Part shown: positions 44,100-53,035 of the stretch, in pieces
How positions within the stretch are numbered: position 1 is the stretch's first letter
Layout of the letters: the number at the start of each line of letters is the position of its first letter
NCBI GenBank assembly: GCA_910576655.1
Contig: CAJTJC010000013.1
Span: forward strand, 1 to 58,738
DNA length: 58,738 bases
Direction: 5' to 3'
DNA from: an uncultured Christensenella sp.
GTDB taxonomy: Bacteria > Bacillota > Clostridia > Christensenellales > Borkfalkiaceae
Notes under the pieces: model-generated
Database searches by the model: none
What the model was told of the DNA's origin: nothing
Seen by the model: only the letters and a program-made list of their open reading frames with translations
Translations under genes and position numbers: made by a program

Positions 44100-45446
44100 T
44101 TAACCTTGTTTTTTGGTATGCCAAGCAGATGCACAAAGCCGTTTTGCAATAAAATATATATCGCCGGCGCCGAGAAACAGCACGGTATCGCCCTTTTCCG
44201 CCGAAGAAATGAAATCGCAAATATCCTCTTCGCAGTCGCCGTATCTCGACCCCTTTATACTCTGCGACAAGGTCAGTGCGCTGCCCGAATCGTCAAAATA
44301 TTCACGCGCGGCAAAAGTTTTGTAAATCAATAAATTTTCCAAAGGCGACAGGGCCGCGATAAACTGCTTAAACAGTAATTTCGTACGGGAATACGTATGC
44401 GGCTGAAAAACCACGAACAGCCTGCCGCCGTTAATCTTGCGTACGGTTTTCAAGGAAGCGCGCAACTCGTCCGGATGATGGGCGTAATCCGCATAATACT
44501 TTACACCGCCTATTTCGTCAAGCTTTTCAAAGCGACGCTCAACGCCCGTAAACGAACTCAATCCCGCCTTTATACAATCAAAGGATATTCCCGTAGCGCG
44601 AGCAGCCGCAGCGGCGGCAAGCGCGTTTAAAACATTATGCTTGCCGCAAACTTTCAGTTTAAACCCTTCGTACTTTTCGCCTTTTTCGCAGACAGTAAAC
44701 GAAGTTATACCATTTTCCGTCCTTACGTTTACAGCCGAATAATCCGCAGATTTATCCAATCCGAAGCTAACGGCATTAAGCCCGCTTAAATCGCCGTACA
44801 GCGCAACCGTGCTTTCCGCACCCGAGGCAAATTCGAGATACGCCGCCTTTAAAGCCTCTTCACTGCCGTAACATTCCACGTGGTCGGCTCCGCTGTTTAA
44901 AATTATCGCAACGGAGGGTTTCAGATATAAGAAATTTTTCTTGTATTCACAGGCTTCGGTAATAAAATAGTCGTACCCGCTGCAATAAAAATTCGAATAC
45001 GTCAGGTCTTTCCCGCCTATATGGGCGGCAAAAGCCTTGCCCGCTGCGGCAAAAATATGCGCCAGCATCGAGCAGCACGTCGTCTTGCCGTGACAGCCGG
45101 AAACGCCTATAACGGTCTTGAAGCGCTTGCTTACCTCGTAAAGAAACGGGCCCCTCGACATAGCAGGTTTCGACAATTCCAAAGCTCTCTTTAACCGCAA
45201 ATCGTTTTCGTTTATCGCGTCGGTATAAACAACGAAATCATAATTTTCAATTTCGTCGGCACCGTTAGCGAAAAAGGTCTCCACTCCCAACGCAGTTAAC
45301 TCGTCTGTATATTCGTTTGCGGAAACGTCGCTGCCGCCGACGCGTTTACCCAGAACGAGCAGATATTTTGCAAGCGCGCTCATGCTTACGCCGCCTATAC
45401 CTATGAAGTAAAAACTGTTAAATTTGTCGATAACGTCAGAGTGCAT
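44100..45446 (-). CDS. murC: UDP-N-acetylmuramate–L-alanine ligase
   Basis: MurC adds the first amino acid of the stem peptide. The 448-residue ligase begins with the Rossmann-like UDP-binding segment FYFIGIGGVSMSALAKYL, has the ATP loop VSGCHGKTT and later YADYAHHPDELRASL. It lies outside the main division cluster, separated from ftsZ by spoVG, and has its own terminator. No good ribosome site or consensus promoter was seen in the ~90 bases upstream. Confidence 0.95.
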   Translation of the reverse strand: MHSDVIDKFNSFYFIGIGGVSMSALAKYLLVLGKRVGGSDVSANEYTDELTALGVETFFANGADEIENYDFVVYTDAINENDLRLKRALELSKPAMSRGPFLYEVSKRFKTVIGVSGCHGKTTCCSMLAHIFAAAGKAFAAHIGGKDLTYSNFYCSGYDYFITEACEYKKNFLYLKPSVAIILNSGADHVECYGSEEALKAAYLEFASGAESTVALYGDLSGLNAVSFGLDKSADYSAVNVRTENGITSFTVCEKGEKYEGFKLKVCGKHNVLNALAAAAAARATGISFDCIKAGLSSFTGVERRFEKLDEIGGVKYYADYAHHPDELRASLKTVRKINGGRLFVVFQPHTYSRTKLLFKQFIAALSPLENLLIYKTFAAREYFDDSGSALTLSQSIKGSRYGDCEEDICDFISSAEKGDTVLFLGAGDIYFIAKRLCASAWHTKKQG

Positions 45447-45531
45447 ACTACATTTTATTAATTTTTATGTCGGATTAGCACGAAATTGTAAATTTTTTTC
45501 CTAAAAATTTAAAAAAAATTGCCTTAACGTA

Positions 45532-45560
45532 TTGAAATTATTTTTCTTTTATTGTACAAT
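45532..45560 (+). promoter_or_regulatory. promoter of spoVG
   Basis: TTGAAA, 17 bases and TACAAT lie 34 bases before the spoVG start. This looks like a housekeeping promoter rather than the sigma-H promoter known in Bacillus. Confidence 0.8.
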
Positions 45561-45594
45561 ATAATCAATGAAAGTATTATCTGGTAGGTGAGCA

Positions 45595-45858
45595 ATGAAA
45601 ATCTCAGATGTACGAATCAGATTAGTTAACAAGGAGGACAATAAACTCAAAGCGGTCGCATCGATGACAATCGACGAATGTTTCGTCATTCACGACATTA
45701 AAATTATCGAAGCAGCCGAGGGCGCGTTTATTGCAATGCCCAGCAGAAAAACCAATGATGGCGAATATAAGGATATTGCGCATCCGCTGAACACTGAGAC
45801 CCGAGAATTAATTAAAGAAGCAATCCTTACGGCTTACTATGATGAACTTAAAAATTAA
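45595..45858 (+). CDS. spoVG: regulatory protein SpoVG
   Basis: SpoVG is a small nucleic-acid-binding regulator tied to septation and cell-envelope genes in Bacillota. The 87-residue protein matches the family along its length: MKISDVRIRLV, DNKLKAVASMTIDECFVIHD and GAFIAMPSRKTNDGEYKDIAHP. GGTGAG precedes the ATG. It is on the plus strand between murC and ftsZ and shares a terminator with ftsZ. Presence of spoVG does not by itself prove sporulation. Confidence 0.96.
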   Translation: MKISDVRIRLVNKEDNKLKAVASMTIDECFVIHDIKIIEAAEGAFIAMPSRKTNDGEYKDIAHPLNTETRELIKEAILTAYYDELKN

Positions 45859-45899
45859 GGCACATTATTTGTTTTCCGTTAGTTAAACTGAATTTGTAA

Positions 45900-45937
45900 A
45901 ACAAGAAGTCCGTCGTAAGACGGACTTCTTGTTGTTT
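45900..45937. terminator. bidirectional terminator between spoVG and ftsZ
   Basis: AACAAGAAGTCCGTC/GACGGACTTCTTGTT is a 15-base perfect stem with a four-base loop. T-rich sequence follows on both strands, so it can end both converging genes. Confidence 0.85.
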
Positions 45938-47228
45938 AATCGTTTTTCTTTCTTCCTAAATTTCTGAGCATCTGCGCGAATTTAGGTACGTTTTTATCGT
46001 TTGGCCGCTCGATACTGTCATCGTCGTACTGCCCGTATTGCGGATACTGCGATTGAACGGGCGCCTGCTGAACAGGCTGCTGCACCGGCTGATATTGCGG
46101 GTACTGGGGCTGAACTGGAACTTGCTGAGCCTGCTGTCTTACGTAATACGGGTCGGAAACGGAAAGCCTTTCCTTGGGCTGAACCGGCGAATTATACGAA
46201 GCGTTATCGTAAATTCTTCCTGTCTGATAACCGCGCATTACACTCGAATCGTCGCGTTTATTATCGAACCCGGGAAACCCCGTTGCAATAACGGTGATTT
46301 CAACCTCGTCTCGCACGTTGGGGTCAATTCTTGCGCCGAAAATAATATTCGCCGAAGCGTCCACTACGCTCTTTACAAGCTCTGCCGCGTCGGCAACCTC
46401 GTCAAACGTCAAGTCGTCGCCGCCGACCACGTTGAGAATGACGCCGCGCGCGCCCTCGATAGTGGTTTCAAGCAAGGGGCAGTTTACGGCAACCCTTACC
46501 GCTTCTATAATTCTGTTGTCGCCCTTCGCTACGCCTACGCCGAGGTGAGCGACGCCCTTATCCTTCAATATGGTTTTAACGTCAGCAAAGTCGAGATTGA
46601 TTAGCGAGGGATTGACGATAAGCTCCGCAATACCTTTAATACCTTGCTTCAATATTTCATCCGCTACGCGCAGCGCCTCGCGCATGGGCGTATTTTTTGC
46701 AACGACGGTTTTAATCTTGTCGTTGGGTATAATAATGAGAGTATCAACGTATTTTTTTAAATTTTCAAGTCCCTTCGCGGTATTTTCCATACGCTTTTTG
46801 CCCTCGAAGCCGAAAGGCTCGGTAACGACGGCAACGGTAAGAATCTTCATATCGCGCGCAATCTTTGCTATTACGGGAGCCGCGCCGGTACCCGTACCGC
46901 CACCCATACCGGCGGTTATAAAAAGCAGGTCGGTACCCTCTATTGCTTTTGTTAAAGCTTCTTTGCTCTCTTCCGCAGCAGCTCTGCCAACGTCGGGGTC
47001 TGCGCCCGCACCAAGTCCTTTTGTAAGCGCACTGCCGATTTGTATTTTATTTTCGCAGGGCGACAGCGCCAAAATCTGGCTGTCCGTATTCACAACAAAA
47101 TATTCTGCGCAGTTAATGCCTGCGTCAAGCATTCTGTTTACCGCGTTATTTCCCGCGCCGCCCACGCCTATAACCTTTATTCTCGCTCTGCCCGAGATAT
47201 TGCCGTTACCTGAAAAATCATTGAACAT
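45936..47228 (-). CDS. ftsZ: cell division protein FtsZ
   Basis: FtsZ is the tubulin-like GTPase of the division ring. The ~430-residue protein has VIGVGGAGNNAVNRM, the tubulin signature GGGTGTGAAP and VVTEPFGFEGKKR. A ~75-residue Gln/Pro-rich linker follows, with repeats of the type QPVQQAP and PQYPQY. The C-terminal interaction peptide is NVPKFAQMLRNLGRKK. I start it at the ATG at 47228 because AGGAGA lies eight bases upstream; an ATG at 47276 would overlap ftsA and lacks support. The ftsA stop is 20 bases upstream. Confidence 0.97.
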   Translation of the reverse strand: MFNDFSGNGNISGRARIKVIGVGGAGNNAVNRMLDAGINCAEYFVVNTDSQILALSPCENKIQIGSALTKGLGAGADPDVGRAAAEESKEALTKAIEGTDLLFITAGMGGGTGTGAAPVIAKIARDMKILTVAVVTEPFGFEGKKRMENTAKGLENLKKYVDTLIIIPNDKIKTVVAKNTPMREALRVADEILKQGIKGIAELIVNPSLINLDFADVKTILKDKGVAHLGVGVAKGDNRIIEAVRVAVNCPLLETTIEGARGVILNVVGGDDLTFDEVADAAELVKSVVDASANIIFGARIDPNVRDEVEITVIATGFPGFDNKRDDSSVMRGYQTGRIYDNASYNSPVQPKERLSVSDPYYVRQQAQQVPVQPQYPQYQPVQQPVQQAPVQSQYPQYGQYDDDSIERPNDKNVPKFAQMLRNLGRKKND

Positions 47229-47247
47229 TGTATTTTCTCCTATGTAT

Positions 47248-48384
47248 CTATTTATTAAACGACCGCGACCCCGCATCGGTCAGCGCTGTATCCAGCAAGC
47301 TCAAAAGCGAAGAAAACTGCGGTTTGTCGTAGTACGGCACCGCGGGGGCGATTACTTCTATATTTTTTACTAATCTGTTAGAGAGGTGCTCCACCGTACC
47401 TCTTATTATTTTTACGCTTTCGCCGGTAATGTACATCGGCTTATTTTCAAAATTTTTGCCCTTAAAGCTCTGTATGCACTCTTCAATAGTTTCGCAAATT
47501 CCGTCAAGCCCCTCGCGCACCTTGTCGCGCAGAACTATCGTTGAAAATTTATAGTTGCGCCCTTCGTAAACACATTCTATGAACCCGCCCAAGGTTTCCT
47601 TGGCGTTCAGGTTCAGTTGGTTTAAAAACGCAGAGGCGACGTCGAAAGGAATATCGAGCTCTGTCATAAGATATACGGCAAGATGTCCTATTCCTACGGA
47701 AAAAGATTCGCAGAAAGCTATGCCGTTGCCGTGAATTACGCTGTAACTTGACGATATATAACCCAAATCAAACAAAACGGCACACTCGTCGCGCTGTTCG
47801 GGGGGAACGAGATATACTGCTTCCGCATAAACGGAGGGTATCAGCTTAATGTCCGTAACCGAAGTAATTTTCTTAAATGCGTTAGAAACAGAATTTATGA
47901 ATTTGCTGCTGCACTGATAAAAACAAAACTTGCCGCGAAGGCTGTCGCTGACTGTACCGACCGGGTCAATCATTTTGCGCTTGTCAGACAAAACGTAGTA
48001 CATACAGCTATGTCTTACCGTTCGGTAATCCTTAGAATCTTCCGGCATAGACATTCCTGCAAGATATTCGCAGTCGTCCGAGGTTATTTTTTTTGCCGAC
48101 TGAAAGCTCATAATCTTGTCTGCCTGGATGATTTTGGTAAATTCGGCCGGCACGCCGACGTAAAACGTCTTTATACCGCCGAACGCTGAAATCGTGCTTT
48201 TTACAACGCTTTCGACCGCAGATAAAAAGCTTTCTTCGTCGACCATCTCGCCCTCGGCATATCCGTCGTACGTACATGAATATTTGCTTTTGATTATGAA
48301 CGTATTATTTACGCCCCTTTCACCGACTACGGCGGTTATTTCCAAGGAACGAATATCTAATATCGCGACGCTTTTTCTGCGCAT
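47248..48384 (-). CDS. ftsA: FtsA-like division protein with degenerate ATP site
   Basis: Position directly before ftsZ and overall similarity mark this ~378-residue actin-fold protein as FtsA. Its nucleotide-binding signatures are altered. Phosphate-1, normally DIGTS-like, reads LDIRSLEI. Phosphate-2, normally DIGGGTT-like, reads FDLGYISSS. The adenosine motif, normally TGGxA, reads ITGESVKIIRG. The protein also ends at the end of the actin fold without an obvious amphipathic membrane-targeting helix. ATG at 48384 was chosen; a TTG at 48393 is possible. It probably binds FtsZ, but ATP binding and direct membrane attachment are doubtful. Confidence 0.82.
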   Translation of the reverse strand: MRRKSVAILDIRSLEITAVVGERGVNNTFIIKSKYSCTYDGYAEGEMVDEESFLSAVESVVKSTISAFGGIKTFYVGVPAEFTKIIQADKIMSFQSAKKITSDDCEYLAGMSMPEDSKDYRTVRHSCMYYVLSDKRKMIDPVGTVSDSLRGKFCFYQCSSKFINSVSNAFKKITSVTDIKLIPSVYAEAVYLVPPEQRDECAVLFDLGYISSSYSVIHGNGIAFCESFSVGIGHLAVYLMTELDIPFDVASAFLNQLNLNAKETLGGFIECVYEGRNYKFSTIVLRDKVREGLDGICETIEECIQSFKGKNFENKPMYITGESVKIIRGTVEHLSNRLVKNIEVIAPAVPYYDKPQFSSLLSLLDTALTDAGSRSFNK

Positions 48385-48420
48385 AACTTGCAACCGCCCC
48401 GTTTAAACAGCATTTTCTTA

Positions 48421-48449
48421 ATTATATAATATACTTATAATAAAGTCAA
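48421..48449 (-). promoter_or_regulatory. promoter of ftsA-ftsZ
   Basis: On the minus strand TTGACT, 17 bases and TATAAT lie 36 bases before the ftsA ATG. Together with the terminator just upstream it makes ftsA-ftsZ a separate unit. Confidence 0.88.
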
Positions 48450-48461
48450 CTAAATCATATA

Positions 48462-48490
48462 AAAAAGCGGTTTCGCAAAACCGCTTTTTT
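48462..48490 (-). terminator. intrinsic terminator after ftsQ
   Basis: AAAAAGCGGTTT/AAACCGCTTTTT is a long perfect stem around CGC-like centre bases, with a T run. It ends the rsmH–ftsQ transcript 17 bases after the ftsQ stop. Confidence 0.88.
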
Positions 48491-48506
48491 ATATATGCCA
48501 TCTTAT

Positions 48507-49253
48507 TCAAACAGCCGAATAATCGGCGTTAATCAGTCCGTTTTCACCGCCTATCCGATACCCTCTGACCCTGCCTCCGAGCTTCTGCCTGTCGCTTAAA
48601 GAGCAGAATTTCATATAGGTTGCCGTTATCTTTTCTCCGCTGTCTTGCAAATAGTCGTCAAGCTGAATTACAAGCCCGCAGCGCATATTGAACGTCAATT
48701 TATCGCTGTAACCCTCAATATCGGGGCGCGAATCGAGATTTATGCTTTTTACTATGGACCTCAGCCCGCCGAAACTTTCTTTAAATTGCGCGGCAACAGT
48801 CGCAACCGTCTGAATTTGTTCTACGGTAATTCCGGTCAGCTCGACGTTGGGCGCGCCGTCAAGATTTGCGTTTTCCACGCTGCTTCTTAAAAATTTGCCG
48901 TCGCCGTCATACATCGAATACAGTCCGCCGACCGAAACGGCAAATATTTCCAGCCGTTCCTTTACGGTTACGTTGACGGTACAAGGAAATTTTTTCTCGC
49001 ACGACGCTACGACGTAATTACTGCCGACCGCCGTTTTTACAATATCCTGTTCGCTCAAAAACAGTATGCTTTCGCCTTTGAATACGTTTAAAGCCTCTTT
49101 CACAGTCTTGTAGCTTTCGGCGCTGTCCTCTTCGTAGGTAATCATTTTTACGTTGATATTTTTAACCGCAAAAATTCGCCCCACACAAATAATCAGCGCG
49201 GCAAAAAAAGCGATACCTATTAACAACGCAACCATTTTTCTTAAGTACTTCAT
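48507..49253 (-). CDS. ftsQ: cell division protein FtsQ/DivIB
   Basis: The 248-residue bitopic protein has a short basic cytoplasmic tail (MKYLRK), one membrane helix at about residues 8-29, then a POTRA-like domain (VKEALNVFKGESILFLSEQD, CEKKFPCTVNVTVKER) and a beta domain. It would connect FtsL and DivIC to the septal synthase. It starts five bases after murA and is the last gene of the main cluster transcript. Confidence 0.88.
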   Translation of the reverse strand: MKYLRKMVALLIGIAFFAALIICVGRIFAVKNINVKMITYEEDSAESYKTVKEALNVFKGESILFLSEQDIVKTAVGSNYVVASCEKKFPCTVNVTVKERLEIFAVSVGGLYSMYDGDGKFLRSSVENANLDGAPNVELTGITVEQIQTVATVAAQFKESFGGLRSIVKSINLDSRPDIEGYSDKLTFNMRCGLVIQLDDYLQDSGEKITATYMKFCSLSDRQKLGGRVRGYRIGGENGLINADYSAV

Positions 49254-49258
49254 AAATT

Positions 49259-50515
49259 TTAAACGGTAACTCTTACTATATCGGCGCCGAGCATTCTAAG
49301 CTTATACTCAAACGCACCGTATCCCCTGTCGATATGTGAAATATCGAGAACCTCGCTGCTTCCGTCAGCCGCCAGCGCCGCAAGCACTAACGCCGCGCCG
49401 CCGCGCAAATCGCACGCAACCACTGTTGCGCCTTTAAGCCGCTCTACCCCGCGCACGAATGCGTTACGGTCTATGACCGTTGCGTCCGCGCCCATTTTCC
49501 TTAGCTCGGGCACGTATTTGAAACGCGTTTCGAACAGATTTTCGGTTATTATCGAATGACCGCTGCACACGCAGCAAAGCGCCGTGTACTGCGCCTGAAG
49601 GTCCGTAGGAAATCCAGGATACGGCCGCGTTTCAATCGATTTCACCGAAGCAAGCGTTCTATGATTTTCAAGTACTATTTTATCATTATTTATATTGATT
49701 TTGCAACCGTTTTCGGTAAGTTTATGTATAAGCGAGCTAATATTTTCGGGATATGCCCCGTCCACGGTTATTTCACCGCCGCACATAGCCGCCCCTATTA
49801 AAAAAGTTCCCGCCTCTATACGGTCGGGTATCGGCTGATACTCGCATCCGCAAAGCTTTTTTACGCCGTCAATCCTTATCGTACCGCTGCCGGCGCCGGT
49901 AATTTTCGCCCCTGTTTTATTGAGAAAATTTTGCAGGTCCTCTATTTCGGGTTCGCGGGCGGCGTTTTTGATAACCGTCGTCCCCTCCGCCTTTACCGCC
50001 GCAAGCATTATATTTTCTGTTGCGCCGACGCTCGGGCAGTCGAGCATTATTTCGTTCCCGCGCAATCTGTCGCATTTGCATATTATGTATCCGCTTTTTT
50101 CCGAAATCTGCACGCCCAGCCGTTTAAGCCCCGTAAGGTGCAAATCAACGGGCCGCAGTCCTATATCGCATCCCCCGGGATATGCTATTTTTGCGGAATG
50201 AAACCGCGATATGACGGCGCCGAGCAAAAAGACCGAAGAGCGCAGCTCGCGTGCGAGTGCGCTTGGTATTTCATAGCAATCGGCAGAAGTACTGTCTATT
50301 ATTATATTATCACCGTCGTATACCGTTTTACAGCCGAGACAAGCGAGAATTTTGACCATATTTTTGACGTCCGAAATCTGCGGGACGTTCAAGATTTCTA
50401 CCGGTCCGTCTGCAAGTACCGTAGCCGCAAGTATAGGAAGCACCGAATTTTTAGCCGATTGAACCTTGACGCTTCCGTATAGCTTGTTTCCTCCATTAAT
50501 TACGTATTTTTCCAT
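49259..50515 (-). CDS. murA: UDP-N-acetylglucosamine 1-carboxyvinyltransferase
   Basis: MurA starts peptidoglycan precursor synthesis by adding enolpyruvate to UDP-GlcNAc. The ~418-residue EPSP-synthase-like protein begins MEKYVINGGNKLYG, has the catalytic Lys-Asn pair in VQSAKNSVLPIL and the active-site cysteine in YPGGCDIGLRPVDLH. That cysteine is the one modified by fosfomycin, so no natural Asp replacement is present. I start at the ATG at 50515, preceded by GGAG; an upstream ATG at 50563 would add 16 unsupported residues. Confidence 0.96.
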   Translation of the reverse strand: MEKYVINGGNKLYGSVKVQSAKNSVLPILAATVLADGPVEILNVPQISDVKNMVKILACLGCKTVYDGDNIIIDSTSADCYEIPSALARELRSSVFLLGAVISRFHSAKIAYPGGCDIGLRPVDLHLTGLKRLGVQISEKSGYIICKCDRLRGNEIMLDCPSVGATENIMLAAVKAEGTTVIKNAAREPEIEDLQNFLNKTGAKITGAGSGTIRIDGVKKLCGCEYQPIPDRIEAGTFLIGAAMCGGEITVDGAYPENISSLIHKLTENGCKININNDKIVLENHRTLASVKSIETRPYPGFPTDLQAQYTALCCVCSGHSIITENLFETRFKYVPELRKMGADATVIDRNAFVRGVERLKGATVVACDLRGGAALVLAALAADGSSEVLDISHIDRGYGAFEYKLRMLGADIVRVTV

Positions 50516-50589
50516 ATAAGCTCCGTCGGACGGCAGCTGCCGCCCTAAGTAAATATACTTCATTATATGGAAAAAGCGCGTTTTAAGTG

Positions 50590-51690
50590 TTAGTCCTGTC
50601 GTGAAACATTATACAGAACGCCGACCGAAGCCATAGTAATTATAAGCGAAGTATTACCGCTGCTTATAAGCGGCAACGGCAACCCCGTCGGCGGTATAGC
50701 CCCGCTTACCACAAGCGCGTTTATAACCACCTGTATACCGTAAACCAAGGTAAAGCCCGCAGCTAAAAGATAGCCGAACCTATCCTGACATTTCCACGCG
50801 ATTCTAAGCCCCCTGTAAACAATAAAGCCGCAGCAGAAAAAGAACGCAAGCAAGCCAATAAAACCGATTTCCTCACCCATTATCGAAAGAATGAAATCGC
50901 TTTCCGCAAACGGCAAAAACCTGTATTTCTGAGTGGAATTGAACAGACCGGTTCCGAATAATCCCCCGTTACCGAGCGCGTAGAGCGACTGTATAAGCTG
51001 ATAGCCCTCGTCCTTCGGCGACGCCCACGGGTCCAAAAATGCACTCAACCTTTTAAGACGATACGGCTCGAGTATAATCATTACCGGTACGGCTATAACG
51101 AAAGGTATCAAAACCACGGCAAGCTGCTTCAAGTTGGTACCGCTTAAAAACACAAGCGAAAGCATCAGCAGCCCAACGCACATCGTAATTGACATATTCG
51201 GCTCGATAATGATAAGCACACATATCCCGACGCCGACTGCAAGAACGGGCAAAATTCCCTTTACGGTTTTAACCTTTTCCGCATTTTTCGCAAAGTACGC
51301 CGCGGCAAACAAGGCATAAGCGTATTTAGCGATTTCCGACGGCTGAATGGTAATTCCGCCGAAGCCTATCCACCTTGTTGCGCCGTAATTGGTTATACCT
51401 ACTCCCGGAACGAAAACCAGACAAAGCAATACTACAGCTATTGCAAGTAAAGGATATCTGAATTTTATCAGCTTTTTATAAGGCAGAAAGCACGCCCCGA
51501 CCATTGCCGCCGTACCCAGCACTACGCCTATTATCTGCTTTTTCACGAAATACAGCGAATCGCCGTACTGCACATCGGCCGTGTAATAGCTTGCCGAGTA
51601 AATCATGACGCAACCGAAGCACGCCATTAAAAAAACACAAATTAAAAGCGGGACGTCTCCCGCTTTTTTCTTATTCTTCAAAGCTTTCAT
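50590..51690 (-). CDS. ftsW: septal peptidoglycan polymerase FtsW (SEDS family)
   Basis: FtsW is the glycan polymerase that works with the septal PBP. The 366-residue membrane protein has about ten helices, MIYSASYY in the first, and the SEDS hallmarks FAESDFILSIMGEEIGFIG and PPTGLPLPLISSGNTSL. FtsW rather than RodA is inferred from the division cluster. It overlaps the end of murD by 20 bases and its ribosome site lies in murD. Confidence 0.94.
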   Translation of the reverse strand: MKALKNKKKAGDVPLLICVFLMACFGCVMIYSASYYTADVQYGDSLYFVKKQIIGVVLGTAAMVGACFLPYKKLIKFRYPLLAIAVVLLCLVFVPGVGITNYGATRWIGFGGITIQPSEIAKYAYALFAAAYFAKNAEKVKTVKGILPVLAVGVGICVLIIIEPNMSITMCVGLLMLSLVFLSGTNLKQLAVVLIPFVIAVPVMIILEPYRLKRLSAFLDPWASPKDEGYQLIQSLYALGNGGLFGTGLFNSTQKYRFLPFAESDFILSIMGEEIGFIGLLAFFFCCGFIVYRGLRIAWKCQDRFGYLLAAGFTLVYGIQVVINALVVSGAIPPTGLPLPLISSGNTSLIITMASVGVLYNVSRQD

Positions 51691-53029
51691 TCATACCTTC
51701 CACAAGGCTTCTGAACGCGTCTCCGCGCTCTTCGTAATTTGAAAAGCTGTCAAAGCTTGAACTTGCGGGACTTAAAAGCACGCTTTGCCCTGATTTGGCG
51801 ATAAATCCCGACAGACGCACGGCGGTATCGAACTCGGAGCACAGCGAAAAACTGATAAAGCCCGATTTAATCGCAGCGTTAAGCAGCTTGAACCTGTTTT
51901 CGCCGTAGAGCACCGCATGAACGACGTTGCTGTTTTTAAGCTCGGCGAAAAGCGGAACGTAATCGTATCCCTTATCCTGCCCGCCCAAAAGAATTACGGT
52001 GGGATTTTGCATCGTGCTTACCGCCTTAACCGTCGCGTCGACGTTGGTGCCCTTGCTGTCGTCGATATAAGTTACCCCGTTAACGGTTGCTATCTCTTCG
52101 ATACGGTGCTTTATGCCCTTGAACGAGCATATCGCTTCTGCGGTTTTAACCTTATCTATTCCGAGTATATGCGCCGCCGCAACGCATGCAAGCGCGTTAT
52201 AGACGTTGTGTTCGCCCTTTACTATCATATCCTTTACGTCGAGATATTTTTCGCCGTTAAAGTATATTGCGCCGTTCTCGTAATATGCACCGTCGGTCGG
52301 GGAATTGAGAGAAAAGAAAACCACCTTAGCCTTAGTATGCTGGGCAAAATTTCTAACCTCTTCGTCGTCGTAATTTAAAACCGCGTATTCGCTTTCGCGC
52401 AGATTTCTTAAAATTTTGCGTTTTAAGAATATGTAATTTTCCATGTTGTAATGGCGGTTCAAATGGTCTTCGGTTATGTTGGTTACTATCGCTATATGCG
52501 GGCGCAAACTTGAAAGCGTTTCAAGCTGAAAGGAAGAAATTTCCGCCACCGCGTAATCGTCAAGTCCGAGGTTTTCGACTTCTCCGACTATCGGCGTTCC
52601 GATATTTCCGCACGCAACGCTGTTCATCCCCGCGTTCAAAAGAACGGAATTGAGCATAGAAACCGTAGTGGTTTTTCCGTTAGTGCCCGTCACCGCAACG
52701 ACGTTCGCCCTAAGATACATTGCCCCAAGCTCGGCTTCGCCTATTATCGTTTTTCCCTGCTTTTTAAAGGCAATCGGAAGCGGGTTATCGATGGGTATTC
52801 CCGGGCTGAGCACTAATATATCGCAAATCAGCGTCGCATCTATAAAGCCCTCGGCGTCAACGATATGTGCGCCCAAATCCTCAAGCTCAGACATAAGCGA
52901 CGCTATACCTTCGCTTACCACGTCGTCGTAGACGTAGACCTCGGCACCGTGTTTCAGCAAAAAGCGGGCGCTGCTTTCACCCGATTTTGACATTCCTGCA
53001 ACCATAAATTTCTGATTTTTAAAATACAT
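51671..53029 (-). CDS. murD: UDP-N-acetylmuramoylalanine–D-glutamate ligase
   Basis: MurD adds D-Glu to the stem peptide. The 452-residue ligase starts with KFMVAGMSKSGESSARFLL, has the ATP loop VTGTNGKTTTVSML and the later blocks NITEDHLNRH and YIDDSKGTNVDAT. GAGGGG precedes the ATG. mraY is six bases upstream and ftsW overlaps downstream. Confidence 0.96.
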   Translation of the reverse strand: MYFKNQKFMVAGMSKSGESSARFLLKHGAEVYVYDDVVSEGIASLMSELEDLGAHIVDAEGFIDATLICDILVLSPGIPIDNPLPIAFKKQGKTIIGEAELGAMYLRANVVAVTGTNGKTTTVSMLNSVLLNAGMNSVACGNIGTPIVGEVENLGLDDYAVAEISSFQLETLSSLRPHIAIVTNITEDHLNRHYNMENYIFLKRKILRNLRESEYAVLNYDDEEVRNFAQHTKAKVVFFSLNSPTDGAYYENGAIYFNGEKYLDVKDMIVKGEHNVYNALACVAAAHILGIDKVKTAEAICSFKGIKHRIEEIATVNGVTYIDDSKGTNVDATVKAVSTMQNPTVILLGGQDKGYDYVPLFAELKNSNVVHAVLYGENRFKLLNAAIKSGFISFSLCSEFDTAVRLSGFIAKSGQSVLLSPASSSFDSFSNYEERGDAFRSLVEGMNESFEE

Positions 53030-53035
53030 GTCCCC

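Noticed and set aside
45536..45594. Sigma-H promoter for spoVG
   Set aside because: The sequence fits a sigma-A promoter (TTGAAA-N17-TACAAT); no sigma-H-like pair of boxes was seen.
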